6,643 nucleotides of DNA, taken from Patescibacteria group bacterium. GTDB taxonomy: Bacteria; Patescibacteriota; Patescibacteriia; 2-12-FULL-60-25. Made by a program: the position numbers and the translations under genes. This document shows positions 1 to 5,349 of the stretch, in pieces. The stretch is taken from assembly GCA_018824765.1 (NCBI GenBank), contig JAHJFW010000089.1, positions 1 through 6,643 of the forward strand, given 5' to 3'. The notes beneath the pieces are model-generated. The model was not told the origin of the DNA, did not search any database, and worked only from the letters and a program-made list of their open reading frames with translations. The first letter of the stretch is position 1, and each line of letters starts with the position of its first letter.

Positions 1-17
1 CATTCTCTGGTATCCTA
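1..17 (-). promoter_or_regulatory. Possible -10 element and start codon of a leftward gene at the left edge
   Basis: On the minus strand a TAGGAT hexamer (complement of 12-17) lies 8 bases before an ATG (complement of 1-3), which would begin a gene running off the left edge. The spacing matches that of the dedA start further right (TAGAAT, 8 bases, ATG). Only one codon of the putative gene is in the window, so its coding nature cannot be tested. AT-rich hexamers are common by chance, and this rests on the resemblance alone. Confidence 0.2.
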
Positions 18-20
18 TTC

Positions 21-209
21 TTAAGTTAATTCACTCTCGTCGCAGATTTGCCCAAGATTGAGCCAATTCCGACGGTCGTGAAACAACGAAAGAATCATAA
101 TTTGACGATTTTTCGCGTTGCGGTTATCTGAAATTTCATAACCAATTTTCAGATAATCTTTTTCAAAGATCGTGCTCGTGCCCGAGACGGACGAGCCGAA
201 CCAGTACAA
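21..209 (-). CDS. Hypothetical small ORF, 62 codons, doubtful
   Basis: This open frame begins with TTG and ends with TAA. The predicted product is soluble, mixed in charge, and has no signal peptide, membrane segment or motif that I recognise. Its codon use does not look random, and a TAAAAT hexamer (complement of 217-222) sits 7 bases before the TTG, resembling the leaderless layout of other genes here. Against it are the rare TTG start, the lack of a Shine-Dalgarno sequence, the short length and the overlap with the inverted repeat at 124-156. It could be a real small gene, a relic or chance. No function can be proposed. Confidence 0.22.
   Translation of the reverse strand: MYWFGSSVSGTSTIFEKDYLKIGYEISDNRNAKNRQIMILSLFHDRRNWLNLGQICDESELT
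122..158. repeat. Inverted repeat with a competing alternative pairing
   Basis: TTATCTGAAA (124-133) is perfectly complementary to TTTCAGATAA (147-156), giving a 10-bp stem with a 13-base loop, extendable by a G-T and a G-C pair. The same left arm can instead pair as GGTTAT (122-127) with ATAACC (138-143), so the two folds exclude each other. It lies about 190 bases before the RNase J start and inside the doubtful ORF at 21-209. A leader regulatory role is possible, but no known riboswitch is recognised and no U-tract follows. Confidence 0.35.
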
Positions 210-346
210 TTTTTTAATTTTAAGTAACTATTAACCACGCTCTAAGCAGCGCAATAAAAAACAAAACTGACCAAGAAAATCGGCGACTGCCGTTTATTCT
301 TGCATTCATTGTATTCTGCGCAACTTAGTAAAAAGCAAAAGAAAAT
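210..346. other. Non-coding region upstream of the RNase J gene
   Basis: This AT-rich stretch leads into the RNase J start and holds no convincing ORF. A TATTCT hexamer at 312-317 is the best -10 candidate, but no good -35 lies 16 to 18 bases before it. The bases just before the start are purine-rich (AAAAGCAAAAGAAAAT) without a clear AGGAGG, so any ribosome binding site is weak. With 1-209 it forms about 346 bases without a confident gene. Confidence 0.4.
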
Positions 347-2377
347 ATGGACAGTTTTAGTCTATCATATGCCTCCCCCTCGTTTGGGCGGGGTTTGGGT
401 TCGTCCGGATCCGGCCGCTCAACCGGCCCTAAAAAGAAATATCCGGACAAATCAAGAAAGCCTCAAGGTTATAAAAAGCAGGACACCCGCTCTAAAGAGC
501 AGGACATGACTTCGCTTATAGCCAAGGCCGTCAAACAAGCCTCCCTAAGGGAGGGTTTGGCAAAAGAGGAAAAAGCAAAAACAGCCGACCGCGGCAGAAA
601 ACGTTCCGGCAAACGCAGTGGCGGCGGCGCTTTTTTGAGTCCGGCGCGCATGCATACTTATAAGCACAAGCCGTACCTAAAAACCGGCAAAGGCACGGAT
701 ACGCTGTCAACCGGCGAACGGCTGAAAGTAATCGTTGTCGGCGGCAACGAGGAAGTCGGCCGCAACTGCACCCTGCTCGAATACGGCAATGACATTATCA
801 TCATTGATTTGGGCTTGCAGTTTCCTGATGAAGATATGCCGGGGGTGGATTACATCATCCCAAATTTGTCGTATTTAAAAGGAAAAGAAAAAAATGTGCG
901 CGGCGTCATCATCACACATGCGCACTACGACCACATCGGCGGTATCCCGCATCTTATGCCACGCATTGGCAATCCCCCGCTTTTCGCCTCGGATCTCACT
1001 TGCGGCATAGTGAAACGGCGCCAAGAAGACCACCGCGACAAACCGCCTCTCAATATAAAGACTGTAAAATCTAATGACGTCCTCCAGCTTGGCGTATTCA
1101 AGGTAGAATTTTTCGGCGTCGCCCACTCCATGGCAGCGTCCATGGGCGTCATCGTCAACACTCCGTGCGGCATAATCGTCCACACTGGAGATTTCAAACT
1201 GGAAACCGGACCGCAAGCGCAGTCTCTCCAAGAAACTGAAAAAATCAAAGCGCTAGGCAAACGCAACGTGCTGGCGCTAATGATCGACTCGACCAATGCC
1301 TCGCATCCCGGACATCAAATCGGCGAACATGAAATTCAGCACAACATAGACGAAATAATTGCGAACGCCAAAGGCCGCATTATTATCGGAACCTTTGCTT
1401 CAATGATTTCGCGCATCCAGCAAATCATCGTGGCCTGCGAACGTCAGGGCAGAAAAGTCGCAGTCGAAGGATTTTCAATGCGTTCGAATATTTTGATCGC
1501 GCAGGAGTTAAATTACGTCAAAGTCCAGAAAGGCACGCTGATTGATACTAAAGACATCAACCGTTATCCGCGGGAAAAAGTGGCGATCGTCTGTACGGGT
1601 GCGCAAGGAGAGGAACGCGCGGTATTGATGCGCATTGCCAATCGCGAGCATCCGCATATTGAAATCGAACCGGGCGATACCATTGTCTTTTCCTCGTCCG
1701 TCATTCCGGGCAATGAACGCTCGGTCCAGCGCGTTAAAGATACGTTGTGCCGCGAAGGTGCGGAGGTGATCCACTACAAAATGATGGATGTCCACGCTGG
1801 CGGTCACGCCAAACAGGAAGATCTGCTGGAAATGCATGATATGGTAAAGCCGAAATATCTGGTTCCGATTGAAGGGCATTATTCTTTTCTTGTCGACCAT
1901 GCCAAAACGGCAATCAAGCAGGGCTTTCCAACGGAAAAGATTTTTATCGCAGACAACGGGCAGATTATGGAATTCGATAAAAAAGGCAACGGTATTTTGA
2001 CCAACAAAAAAATCCCTACTGAATACGTCTTCGTGGACGGTTTGGGCGTAGGCGACACAAACCATATCGTTCTGCGCGATCGCAAAGAACTTGCAGGTGA
2101 CGGCATTGTTATCGTCATTGCTGTCGTGGAACAGAGAACCGGACGCGTTTTGCAAACGCCTGATATTATCTCGCGAGGCTTCGTGTATATGAAAGAAAGC
2201 CAAGAGCTGATACAAGACGCGCGCAAAAAAGTCGCCAACATCCTGAAAGACGACGACCCGCGATCCAACGCAAATGGCGCGTATCTCAAAGACAAAGTCA
2301 AAGATGACCTTGGAGAATTCCTATTCCACAAAACCCAGCGCCGCCCCATGATCATGCCGATTATCGTTGAGGTTTAA
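347..2377 (+). CDS. rnj: Ribonuclease J (metallo-beta-lactamase/beta-CASP RNase) with basic N-terminal extension
   Basis: RNase J is a zinc-dependent cytoplasmic endo- and 5'-3' exoribonuclease in mRNA decay and RNA maturation. The 676-residue product has a low-complexity, Lys/Arg/Gly/Ser-rich extension (about 1-118), then the metallo-beta-lactamase core starting near KVIVVGGNEEVGRN. The metal motif is HAHYDH (H191, H193, D195, H196). Motif HS is at 260-261 and TGDF has D282. FASMISR (350-356) is in the beta-CASP region, and HAGGHA (483-488) supplies H487. The C-terminal domain carries DGLGVGD (564-570) and ISRGFVY (608-614) and ends in a typical RRPMIMPII tail. The core aligns with about 555-residue RNases J, so the extension accounts for the extra length. 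ATG 347 is the first start after an in-frame TAA at 329-331. M54 (506) and M102 (650) are alternatives. Odd point: the usual HGE motif reads EGH (509-511). Identity is secure; the exact start is less so. Confidence 0.95.
   Translation: MDSFSLSYASPSFGRGLGSSGSGRSTGPKKKYPDKSRKPQGYKKQDTRSKEQDMTSLIAKAVKQASLREGLAKEEKAKTADRGRKRSGKRSGGGAFLSPARMHTYKHKPYLKTGKGTDTLSTGERLKVIVVGGNEEVGRNCTLLEYGNDIIIIDLGLQFPDEDMPGVDYIIPNLSYLKGKEKNVRGVIITHAHYDHIGGIPHLMPRIGNPPLFASDLTCGIVKRRQEDHRDKPPLNIKTVKSNDVLQLGVFKVEFFGVAHSMAASMGVIVNTPCGIIVHTGDFKLETGPQAQSLQETEKIKALGKRNVLALMIDSTNASHPGHQIGEHEIQHNIDEIIANAKGRIIIGTFASMISRIQQIIVACERQGRKVAVEGFSMRSNILIAQELNYVKVQKGTLIDTKDINRYPREKVAIVCTGAQGEERAVLMRIANREHPHIEIEPGDTIVFSSSVIPGNERSVQRVKDTLCREGAEVIHYKMMDVHAGGHAKQEDLLEMHDMVKPKYLVPIEGHYSFLVDHAKTAIKQGFPTEKIFIADNGQIMEFDKKGNGILTNKKIPTEYVFVDGLGVGDTNHIVLRDRKELAGDGIVIVIAVVEQRTGRVLQTPDIISRGFVYMKESQELIQDARKKVANILKDDDPRSNANGAYLKDKVKDDLGEFLFHKTQRRPMIMPIIVEV
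540..554. repeat. Perfect inverted repeat inside the RNase J extension
   Basis: CCTCCCT and AGGGAGG flank a single A, and the copy is followed by GTTTGG. A looser C-rich/G-rich pair at 371-396, also followed by TTTGG, lies earlier in the same coding extension. The DNA may have been seeded by a short dispersed palindromic repeat that now encodes part of the flexible tail. In RNA the single-base loop would have to open, so a hairpin would be shorter than the DNA symmetry suggests. Confidence 0.4.
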
Positions 2378-2381
2378 AAGA

Positions 2382-2429
2382 GTCTGTAAAGTCTGTAAAG
2401 TCCATCAAGTCTATAAAGTCCTTAAAGTC
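2382..2429. repeat. Degenerate 9-base tandem array (5 units plus a partial)
   Basis: Starting four bases after the RNase J stop codon, five 9-base units follow in strict register: GTCTGTAAA (2382), GTCTGTAAA (2391), GTCCATCAA (2400), GTCTATAAA (2409) and GTCCTTAAA (2418), then GTC (2427-2429). The consensus is GTCYNTAAA. Three-base periodicity is kept but there is no open gene here. This style of decayed tandem repeat is, from memory, common between genes in Parcubacteria-like genomes. Confidence 0.85.
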
Positions 2430-2443
2430 GTGGGGGGATTGAA

Positions 2444-2499
2444 GTTCTAAGTTCTCAGTTCAAAGTCCTAGGTCCTAAGTCCTACGTCCCGGGTCTTCC
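2444..2499. repeat. Degenerate heptamer tandem array, 8 units in register
   Basis: Eight consecutive 7-base units start at 2444, 2451, 2458, 2465, 2472, 2479, 2486 and 2493: GTTCTAA, GTTCTCA, GTTCAAA, GTCCTAG, GTCCTAA, GTCCTAC, GTCCCGG, GTCTTCC. Every unit begins GT, the fourth base is C in seven of eight, and the last two units are the most decayed. The consensus is GTYCTAA. A 7-base period is incompatible with in-frame coding and there is no ORF. Confidence 0.85.
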
Positions 2500-2504
2500 C
2501 TAGC

Positions 2505-2532
2505 CTAGATTCTAGATTCCAGATTCTGGATT
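2505..2532. repeat. Second heptamer tandem array, 4 units (CTAGATT type)
   Basis: Four units follow without gaps: CTAGATT (2505), CTAGATT (2512), CCAGATT (2519) and CTGGATT (2526), then CTAAC. The period equals that of the preceding array, but the consensus differs and the phase is shifted (61 bases from the first unit of that array). It ends about 50 bases before trpS, upstream of the likely trpS promoter. Confidence 0.8.
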
Positions 2533-2570
2533 CTAACCCCCTGACTCTTTCGCCCCTCCGCCAAATACGC

Positions 2571-2576
2571 TAGTAT
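2571..2576 (+). promoter_or_regulatory. Candidate -10 element of trpS (leaderless layout)
   Basis: TAGTAT ends 6 bases before the trpS ATG at 2583, so transcription would start at or next to the start codon. No Shine-Dalgarno-like sequence lies between the tandem arrays and the ATG. No convincing -35 is visible about 17 bases upstream. TATACT (2576-2581) overlaps it but is too close to the ATG to be a -10 for this start. Confidence 0.4.
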
Positions 2577-2582
2577 ATACTT

Positions 2583-3572
2583 ATGAAAGAACTTCTTTTT
2601 TCCGGCGTGCAACCGACGAATGTCCCGCATATCGGAAACTATATCGGAGCTCTCAAGCAATGGGCTGAGCTTCAGCATAAACACCGGTCGCTTTTTTGTA
2701 TTGTGGACCTGCATGCGATTACAGTGCCGCAGGATCCCAAGAAGCTCCGGCAAAATATCCTCGACACGGCCGCGGTTTATCTTGCAGTCGGCCTTGATCC
2801 GAAGCGCTGCGCGATTTATGTCCAAAGCGAAGTGCCGGAACACGTAGAGCTTAGCTGGATACTTGGAACAATCATGAAAATTTCCGAATTGGAACGGATG
2901 ACGCAATTTAAAGACAAATCTAAAAAGCGCGGCGAAAACGTCGGCGTCGGCTTGTTTACATATCCCGCACTCATGGCCGCGGATATTCTTCTATATGACA
3001 CGACGCTCGTGCCGGTCGGCGAAGACCAAATGCAGCATGTTGAGCTGGCGCGCACCATTGCACGGCGTTTCAACTCCAATTTCGGAGACACTTTTACTGT
3101 TCCGCAGCCGCTCATCCAAAAAGTCGGCGCGCGCATAATGGCGCTCGACGATCCCAAGGTCAAAATGTCAAAAAGCGGAGCGCCAGTCAGCTTTATTTCG
3201 CTCACGGATGAACCTGATGCGATTCTTAAAAAAATAATGCGCGCTGTTACGGATTCCGGAAAAGACGTCGTATATGATACGGTAAAGCAGCCCGCCATTT
3301 CCAACCTAATGACCATCTATCACCATGCCACCGGCAAAAACATGAAGGAGATAGAGAATGAATTTACCGGCAAGGGCTACGGCGATTTCAAAGCCGCGCT
3401 TGCCGACGCAATCATCGCCATGCTTGCGCCGATCCAGACAAAATTGAATGAGTATAAAAAAGATCCTACCGAGCTCGGAAGAATCCTGGATGCAGGCCGC
3501 GATGCCGCATCGAAACTTGCGGGAGAGAAGATGAAAATCGTGAGGGAACGAGTGGGGCTGGGGAGGAGCTGA
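2583..3572 (+). CDS. trpS: Tryptophanyl-tRNA synthetase
   Basis: This class I aminoacyl-tRNA synthetase activates tryptophan with ATP and charges tRNA-Trp in the cytoplasm. The 329-residue product has the usual bacterial length. The N-terminus FSGVQPTNVPHIGNY carries the HIGH-type signature as HIGN (16-19) in the Rossmann catalytic domain. GEDQMQHVELAR is the typical segment that follows. KMSKS is intact at 194-198. The rest is the helical anticodon-binding region, containing the conserved AVTDS and PAISNL words. The ATG at 2583 places HIGN at the expected distance from the N-terminus, and it has no Shine-Dalgarno sequence but a -10-like TAGTAT 6 bases upstream. It ends with TGA, showing that TGA is a stop in this genome. 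It is separated from RNase J by tandem arrays, so it probably has its own promoter. Confidence 0.97.
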   Translation: MKELLFSGVQPTNVPHIGNYIGALKQWAELQHKHRSLFCIVDLHAITVPQDPKKLRQNILDTAAVYLAVGLDPKRCAIYVQSEVPEHVELSWILGTIMKISELERMTQFKDKSKKRGENVGVGLFTYPALMAADILLYDTTLVPVGEDQMQHVELARTIARRFNSNFGDTFTVPQPLIQKVGARIMALDDPKVKMSKSGAPVSFISLTDEPDAILKKIMRAVTDSGKDVVYDTVKQPAISNLMTIYHHATGKNMKEIENEFTGKGYGDFKAALADAIIAMLAPIQTKLNEYKKDPTELGRILDAGRDAASKLAGEKMKIVRERVGLGRS

Positions 3573-3601
3573 AACGACTTGGAATTGCAATCGAAAGAGT
3601 A

Positions 3602-3636
3602 ATTGTTCTACTGACGATAGCAACAATCAAATTTTT
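3602..3636 (+). terminator. Weak intrinsic-terminator-like hairpin after trpS
   Basis: ATTGTT (3602-3607) plus CTA (3608-3610) pairs with TAG (3618-3620) plus AACAAT (3622-3627), leaving one bulged C and a 7-base loop. Five T bases follow at 3632-3636 after CAAA. It lies 30 bases after the trpS stop and just before the end of the convergent PLP-enzyme gene, where a terminator is expected. The AT-rich stem and the gap before the T-run make it weak. Confidence 0.4.
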
Positions 3637-3644
3637 ACGCGCGT

Positions 3645-4667
3645 TCAATAATACTTTGTTCTGCCTGTACTGACTATCAAAATCTTTTTATTTTTGGGAA
3701 TGTCGTTTTTCATTTGAAAAAGCAGGGCCAAACCCGCGATTCCGGAAGGTTCATAATTCAGATTATTCATTTCGGCGATTTTTATTGCTTTATCCAAATT
3801 TCGCTCTTTTAAAAAGAACACGTTTGATTTCGGTCCGCAAAAACCGGCGTACCTATATAATCTTATCCATTGCTCATCATAATGGACAAAAGGCAGGTGC
3901 GGTGAGTATAGCTTATCGGCTTTTGATTTAGGGTTATTGGTGGTTGCACCAAAAAAGTTACATCTTCTTAAAACTTCCACTTTCCCGCTGAATCTTGGAT
4001 CATGGTGTTGAGTTGATACTTCTTTTTTGTTTATGTTTAAAACATTCTCAAAAAGGTTGCCTGTTCCGAAAGGGATAAAACAATAATCCGGCGAGGAATT
4101 GAGTATTTCGTAACTTAACCAATCATAGAATCTTGTCGTCGGATCCAGAGATTCATTGGAAGTAATATCAAAACCGTTAGGGTTGCGGGTCAGTGCTAGG
4201 ATTTCTTTCCAATGGAATGATTTTTTGCTCAAATTGGTTTCATAAATCTCGCATCCGATTTTCTTCATTGATTTTATAGCGTCTTGATTCATGCCTGCAT
4301 CAACCAGAACCCTCAAATTCGGCAAGCTATATTTTTTCAGTTGTGTTTGTATGGCAATTGCCGCAGAACCGGAAGAAATAATTGACATTGCAGGCAAAGG
4401 TCTTTTAACTTGTCCTCTTTTCTTGGCGAGTAAAAAATCCCTGTAGGTGACAACTATTTCCCAGGCCATGCGGTCTTTATGAGTTCCGGTTGGATTATGG
4501 CTTTCATCTTTCAACCACACATTTGAAAAATCGGGAACTTCAATCCTGTATGTTGGAGTTGCCGGAAACTTAGGATCGTCAGCAGGAAATTCCGGCTTAT
4601 TCGGATCATTTTCAGAAGCCACGATGATTGATTTCAGACTTTTTTCTTCTTTTTTTGATAAAGCCAT
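3645..4667 (-). CDS. PLP-dependent fold-type II enzyme, threonine synthase/TrpB-like superfamily
   Basis: From ATG 4667 the product has 340 residues and belongs to the tryptophan synthase beta/threonine synthase superfamily, whose members catalyse beta- or gamma-elimination or replacement on amino acids. The segment KDESHNPTGTHKDR (53-66) matches the PLP-lysine motif, with K64 as the predicted Schiff-base lysine. SSGSAA (98-103) is the cofactor ring loop, with Ser where most relatives have Asn. GTGN (200-203) stands for the phosphate-binding glycine loop. EPSGIAGLALL and a terminal VSTGR resemble the C-terminal motifs of the family. Substrate cannot be told. An in-frame GTG at 4706 would add 13 residues; ATG 4667 is preferred because TAAATT preceded by TG-T lies 5 bases upstream. 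Sampled lines average near 38% G+C against about 48-50% in RNase J and trpS, suggesting separate ancestry. It converges on trpS. Confidence 0.8.
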   Translation of the reverse strand: MALSKKEEKSLKSIIVASENDPNKPEFPADDPKFPATPTYRIEVPDFSNVWLKDESHNPTGTHKDRMAWEIVVTYRDFLLAKKRGQVKRPLPAMSIISSGSAAIAIQTQLKKYSLPNLRVLVDAGMNQDAIKSMKKIGCEIYETNLSKKSFHWKEILALTRNPNGFDITSNESLDPTTRFYDWLSYEILNSSPDYCFIPFGTGNLFENVLNINKKEVSTQHHDPRFSGKVEVLRRCNFFGATTNNPKSKADKLYSPHLPFVHYDEQWIRLYRYAGFCGPKSNVFFLKERNLDKAIKIAEMNNLNYEPSGIAGLALLFQMKNDIPKNKKILIVSTGRTKYY

Positions 4668-4672
4668 ATACA

Positions 4673-4678
4673 AATTTA
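4673..4678 (-). promoter_or_regulatory. Candidate extended -10 of the PLP-enzyme gene
   Basis: On the minus strand TG-T-TAAATT ends 5 bases before ATG 4667, the same layout as at dedA, the kinase and trpS. A second extended -10-like TG-A-TAAGAT occurs further upstream (hexamer complement of 4726-4731), which would give a leader of about 50 bases. A perfect palindrome GTTTATAAAC (4689-4698) lies between the two and could be an operator or chance. Confidence 0.35.
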
Positions 4679-4706
4679 ACACTTCGATGTTTATAAACGC
4701 GCCCAC

Positions 4707-4813
4707 CTTAAAAGGCTATGTAGGTATCTTATCAGAACTGCGGATCTAATGCTCTTTTTTATCTTCCCCCAAATCCCGCCGCCCGTCCACCTCTCCCACT
4801 CATTTTCCCCTTC
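4707..4813. other. Intergenic region between the kinase and PLP-enzyme genes
   Basis: On the plus strand the part near the kinase end is pyrimidine-rich and includes a T6 run at 4755-4760, with no hairpin before it. On the minus strand no terminator for the kinase is seen. Read in the frame that continues dedA through the repeat copy at 4811-4848, it encodes a short basic Gly/Arg-rich tail ending in TAA, which may be a relic of an older dedA 3' end. Confidence 0.4.
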
Positions 4814-4848
4814 TCAAGCCGCCCCTTCCAATGTCCGGATTTTAGATA
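4811..4848. repeat. Direct repeat, copy 1 (3' end of the kinase gene)
   Basis: This 38-base segment matches 5372-5409 at 34 of 38 positions. The inner 24 bases (4825-4848) are identical and all four differences are transitions. It covers the kinase stop codon and the codons for S160 to A169. Similarity beyond the left boundary is weak and pyrimidine-rich, and there is none beyond the right boundary. Confidence 0.9.
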
Positions 4849-5323
4849 GCATCTCGCCAACAGCTTCATCCAAACTTCGGCTTATGTCTATGTTGGTTCC
4901 GTAGTCGAATTGAGAAACGAGCCCGTAGACTGCGCGTGCTGCATCTTCTCCATATGTTTTGGCGCGTTTGCCGTCTCTTTCAATACAGACTTCCAAAGGC
5001 GCTTTGAGGGTAAAAATGAAATGCGGAAATTCCAAATTGCGGATGAGATGTTCGATGACTTCTTTGTGATAAAAACACGCGTCGAAGATGACAACTTTCC
5101 CGCAGGATAATTTTTCGCGAACCGCCGGAATAACAATTTCGTTCGCCTTTATGAAATTCTCCGTCGGGATGCACGGTGCTCCTGGAGGAGCCTTGTCGAA
5201 CCCGTGCTTTTCGAGAACCTCGTCCATGCCGATATATTCGGCGCTCAATTTTTCGGCGAGTTTCTCGGCGATCGTTGATTTGCCGCAGCCCAGAGGCCCG
5301 CGAATGATGATGTAATAGCTCAT
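4814..5323 (-). CDS. Small P-loop NTPase, probable kinase (AAA_33/nucleoside-kinase-like)
   Basis: The 169-residue product has a Walker A motif GPLGCGKST (9-17) directly after the first beta strand, as in small-molecule kinases. A VVIFDACFY strand supplies a Walker B-like Asp, and an Arg/Lys-rich segment IERDGKRAKTYGEDAAR resembles the lid with catalytic arginines. This fits the group of adenylylsulfate, gluconate, shikimate and zeta-toxin-like kinases (often labelled AAA_33). The phosphoryl acceptor cannot be identified. The gene starts 26 bases after the dedA stop on the same strand, so it may be co-transcribed, but a TAAAAT hexamer 5 bases before the ATG suggests its own leaderless promoter. 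No Shine-Dalgarno sequence is at the proper distance. The last ten residues and the stop lie in a sequence nearly identical to the end of dedA, read in another frame, so the native C-terminus may have been replaced. Confidence 0.85.
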   Translation of the reverse strand: MSYYIIIRGPLGCGKSTIAEKLAEKLSAEYIGMDEVLEKHGFDKAPPGAPCIPTENFIKANEIVIPAVREKLSCGKVVIFDACFYHKEVIEHLIRNLEFPHFIFTLKAPLEVCIERDGKRAKTYGEDAARAVYGLVSQFDYGTNIDISRSLDEAVGEMLSKIRTLEGAA

Positions 5324-5328
5324 TGATT

Positions 5329-5334
5329 ATTTTA
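5329..5334 (-). promoter_or_regulatory. Candidate -10 element of the kinase gene
   Basis: TAAAAT on the minus strand ends 5 bases before the ATG at 5323 and is immediately preceded by TG. No Shine-Dalgarno sequence intervenes; the nearest AGGAGG-like sequence is inside the end of dedA, more than 30 bases upstream. Read-through from dedA is equally possible. Confidence 0.35.
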
Positions 5335-5349
5335 CAATTTACAAAACTC

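Noticed and set aside
180..209. Truncated 3' end of a plus-strand gene (frame ending in TAA near 232)
   Set aside because: The frame is closed by an in-frame TAA around 154-156, leaving only about 25 codons without a start signal or recognisable sequence.
300..509. 69-codon plus-strand ORF over the RNase J start
   Set aside because: It overlaps the RNase J extension in another frame, has no recognisable motif, and its proline/arginine-rich text reflects the C-rich/G-rich DNA.
1508..2215. 235-codon minus-strand ORF
   Set aside because: It lies wholly within the RNase J gene, which has clear catalytic motifs in the other strand; the product shows no family features.
2444..2499. Telomere-like repeat (TTAGGAC on the minus strand)
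   Set aside because: The resemblance to TTAGGG is superficial; the array is short, degenerate and between two bacterial housekeeping genes.
2444..2532. CRISPR array
   Set aside because: The repeats are contiguous 7-base units without spacers and there are no cas genes.
2816..3316. 166-codon minus-strand ORF
   Set aside because: It is antisense to trpS, which carries intact HIGN and KMSKS motifs.
3645..4667. TGA read as glycine (Gracilibacteria or SR1 code)
   Set aside because: TGA ends trpS, the PLP enzyme, the kinase and dedA at lengths expected for their families, and no in-frame TGA interrupts any gene.
4814..5323. Zeta toxin of a toxin-antitoxin pair
   Set aside because: The P-loop and Arg-rich lid allow the idea, but there is no small antitoxin gene beside it and the length and motifs fit ordinary small-molecule kinases equally well.
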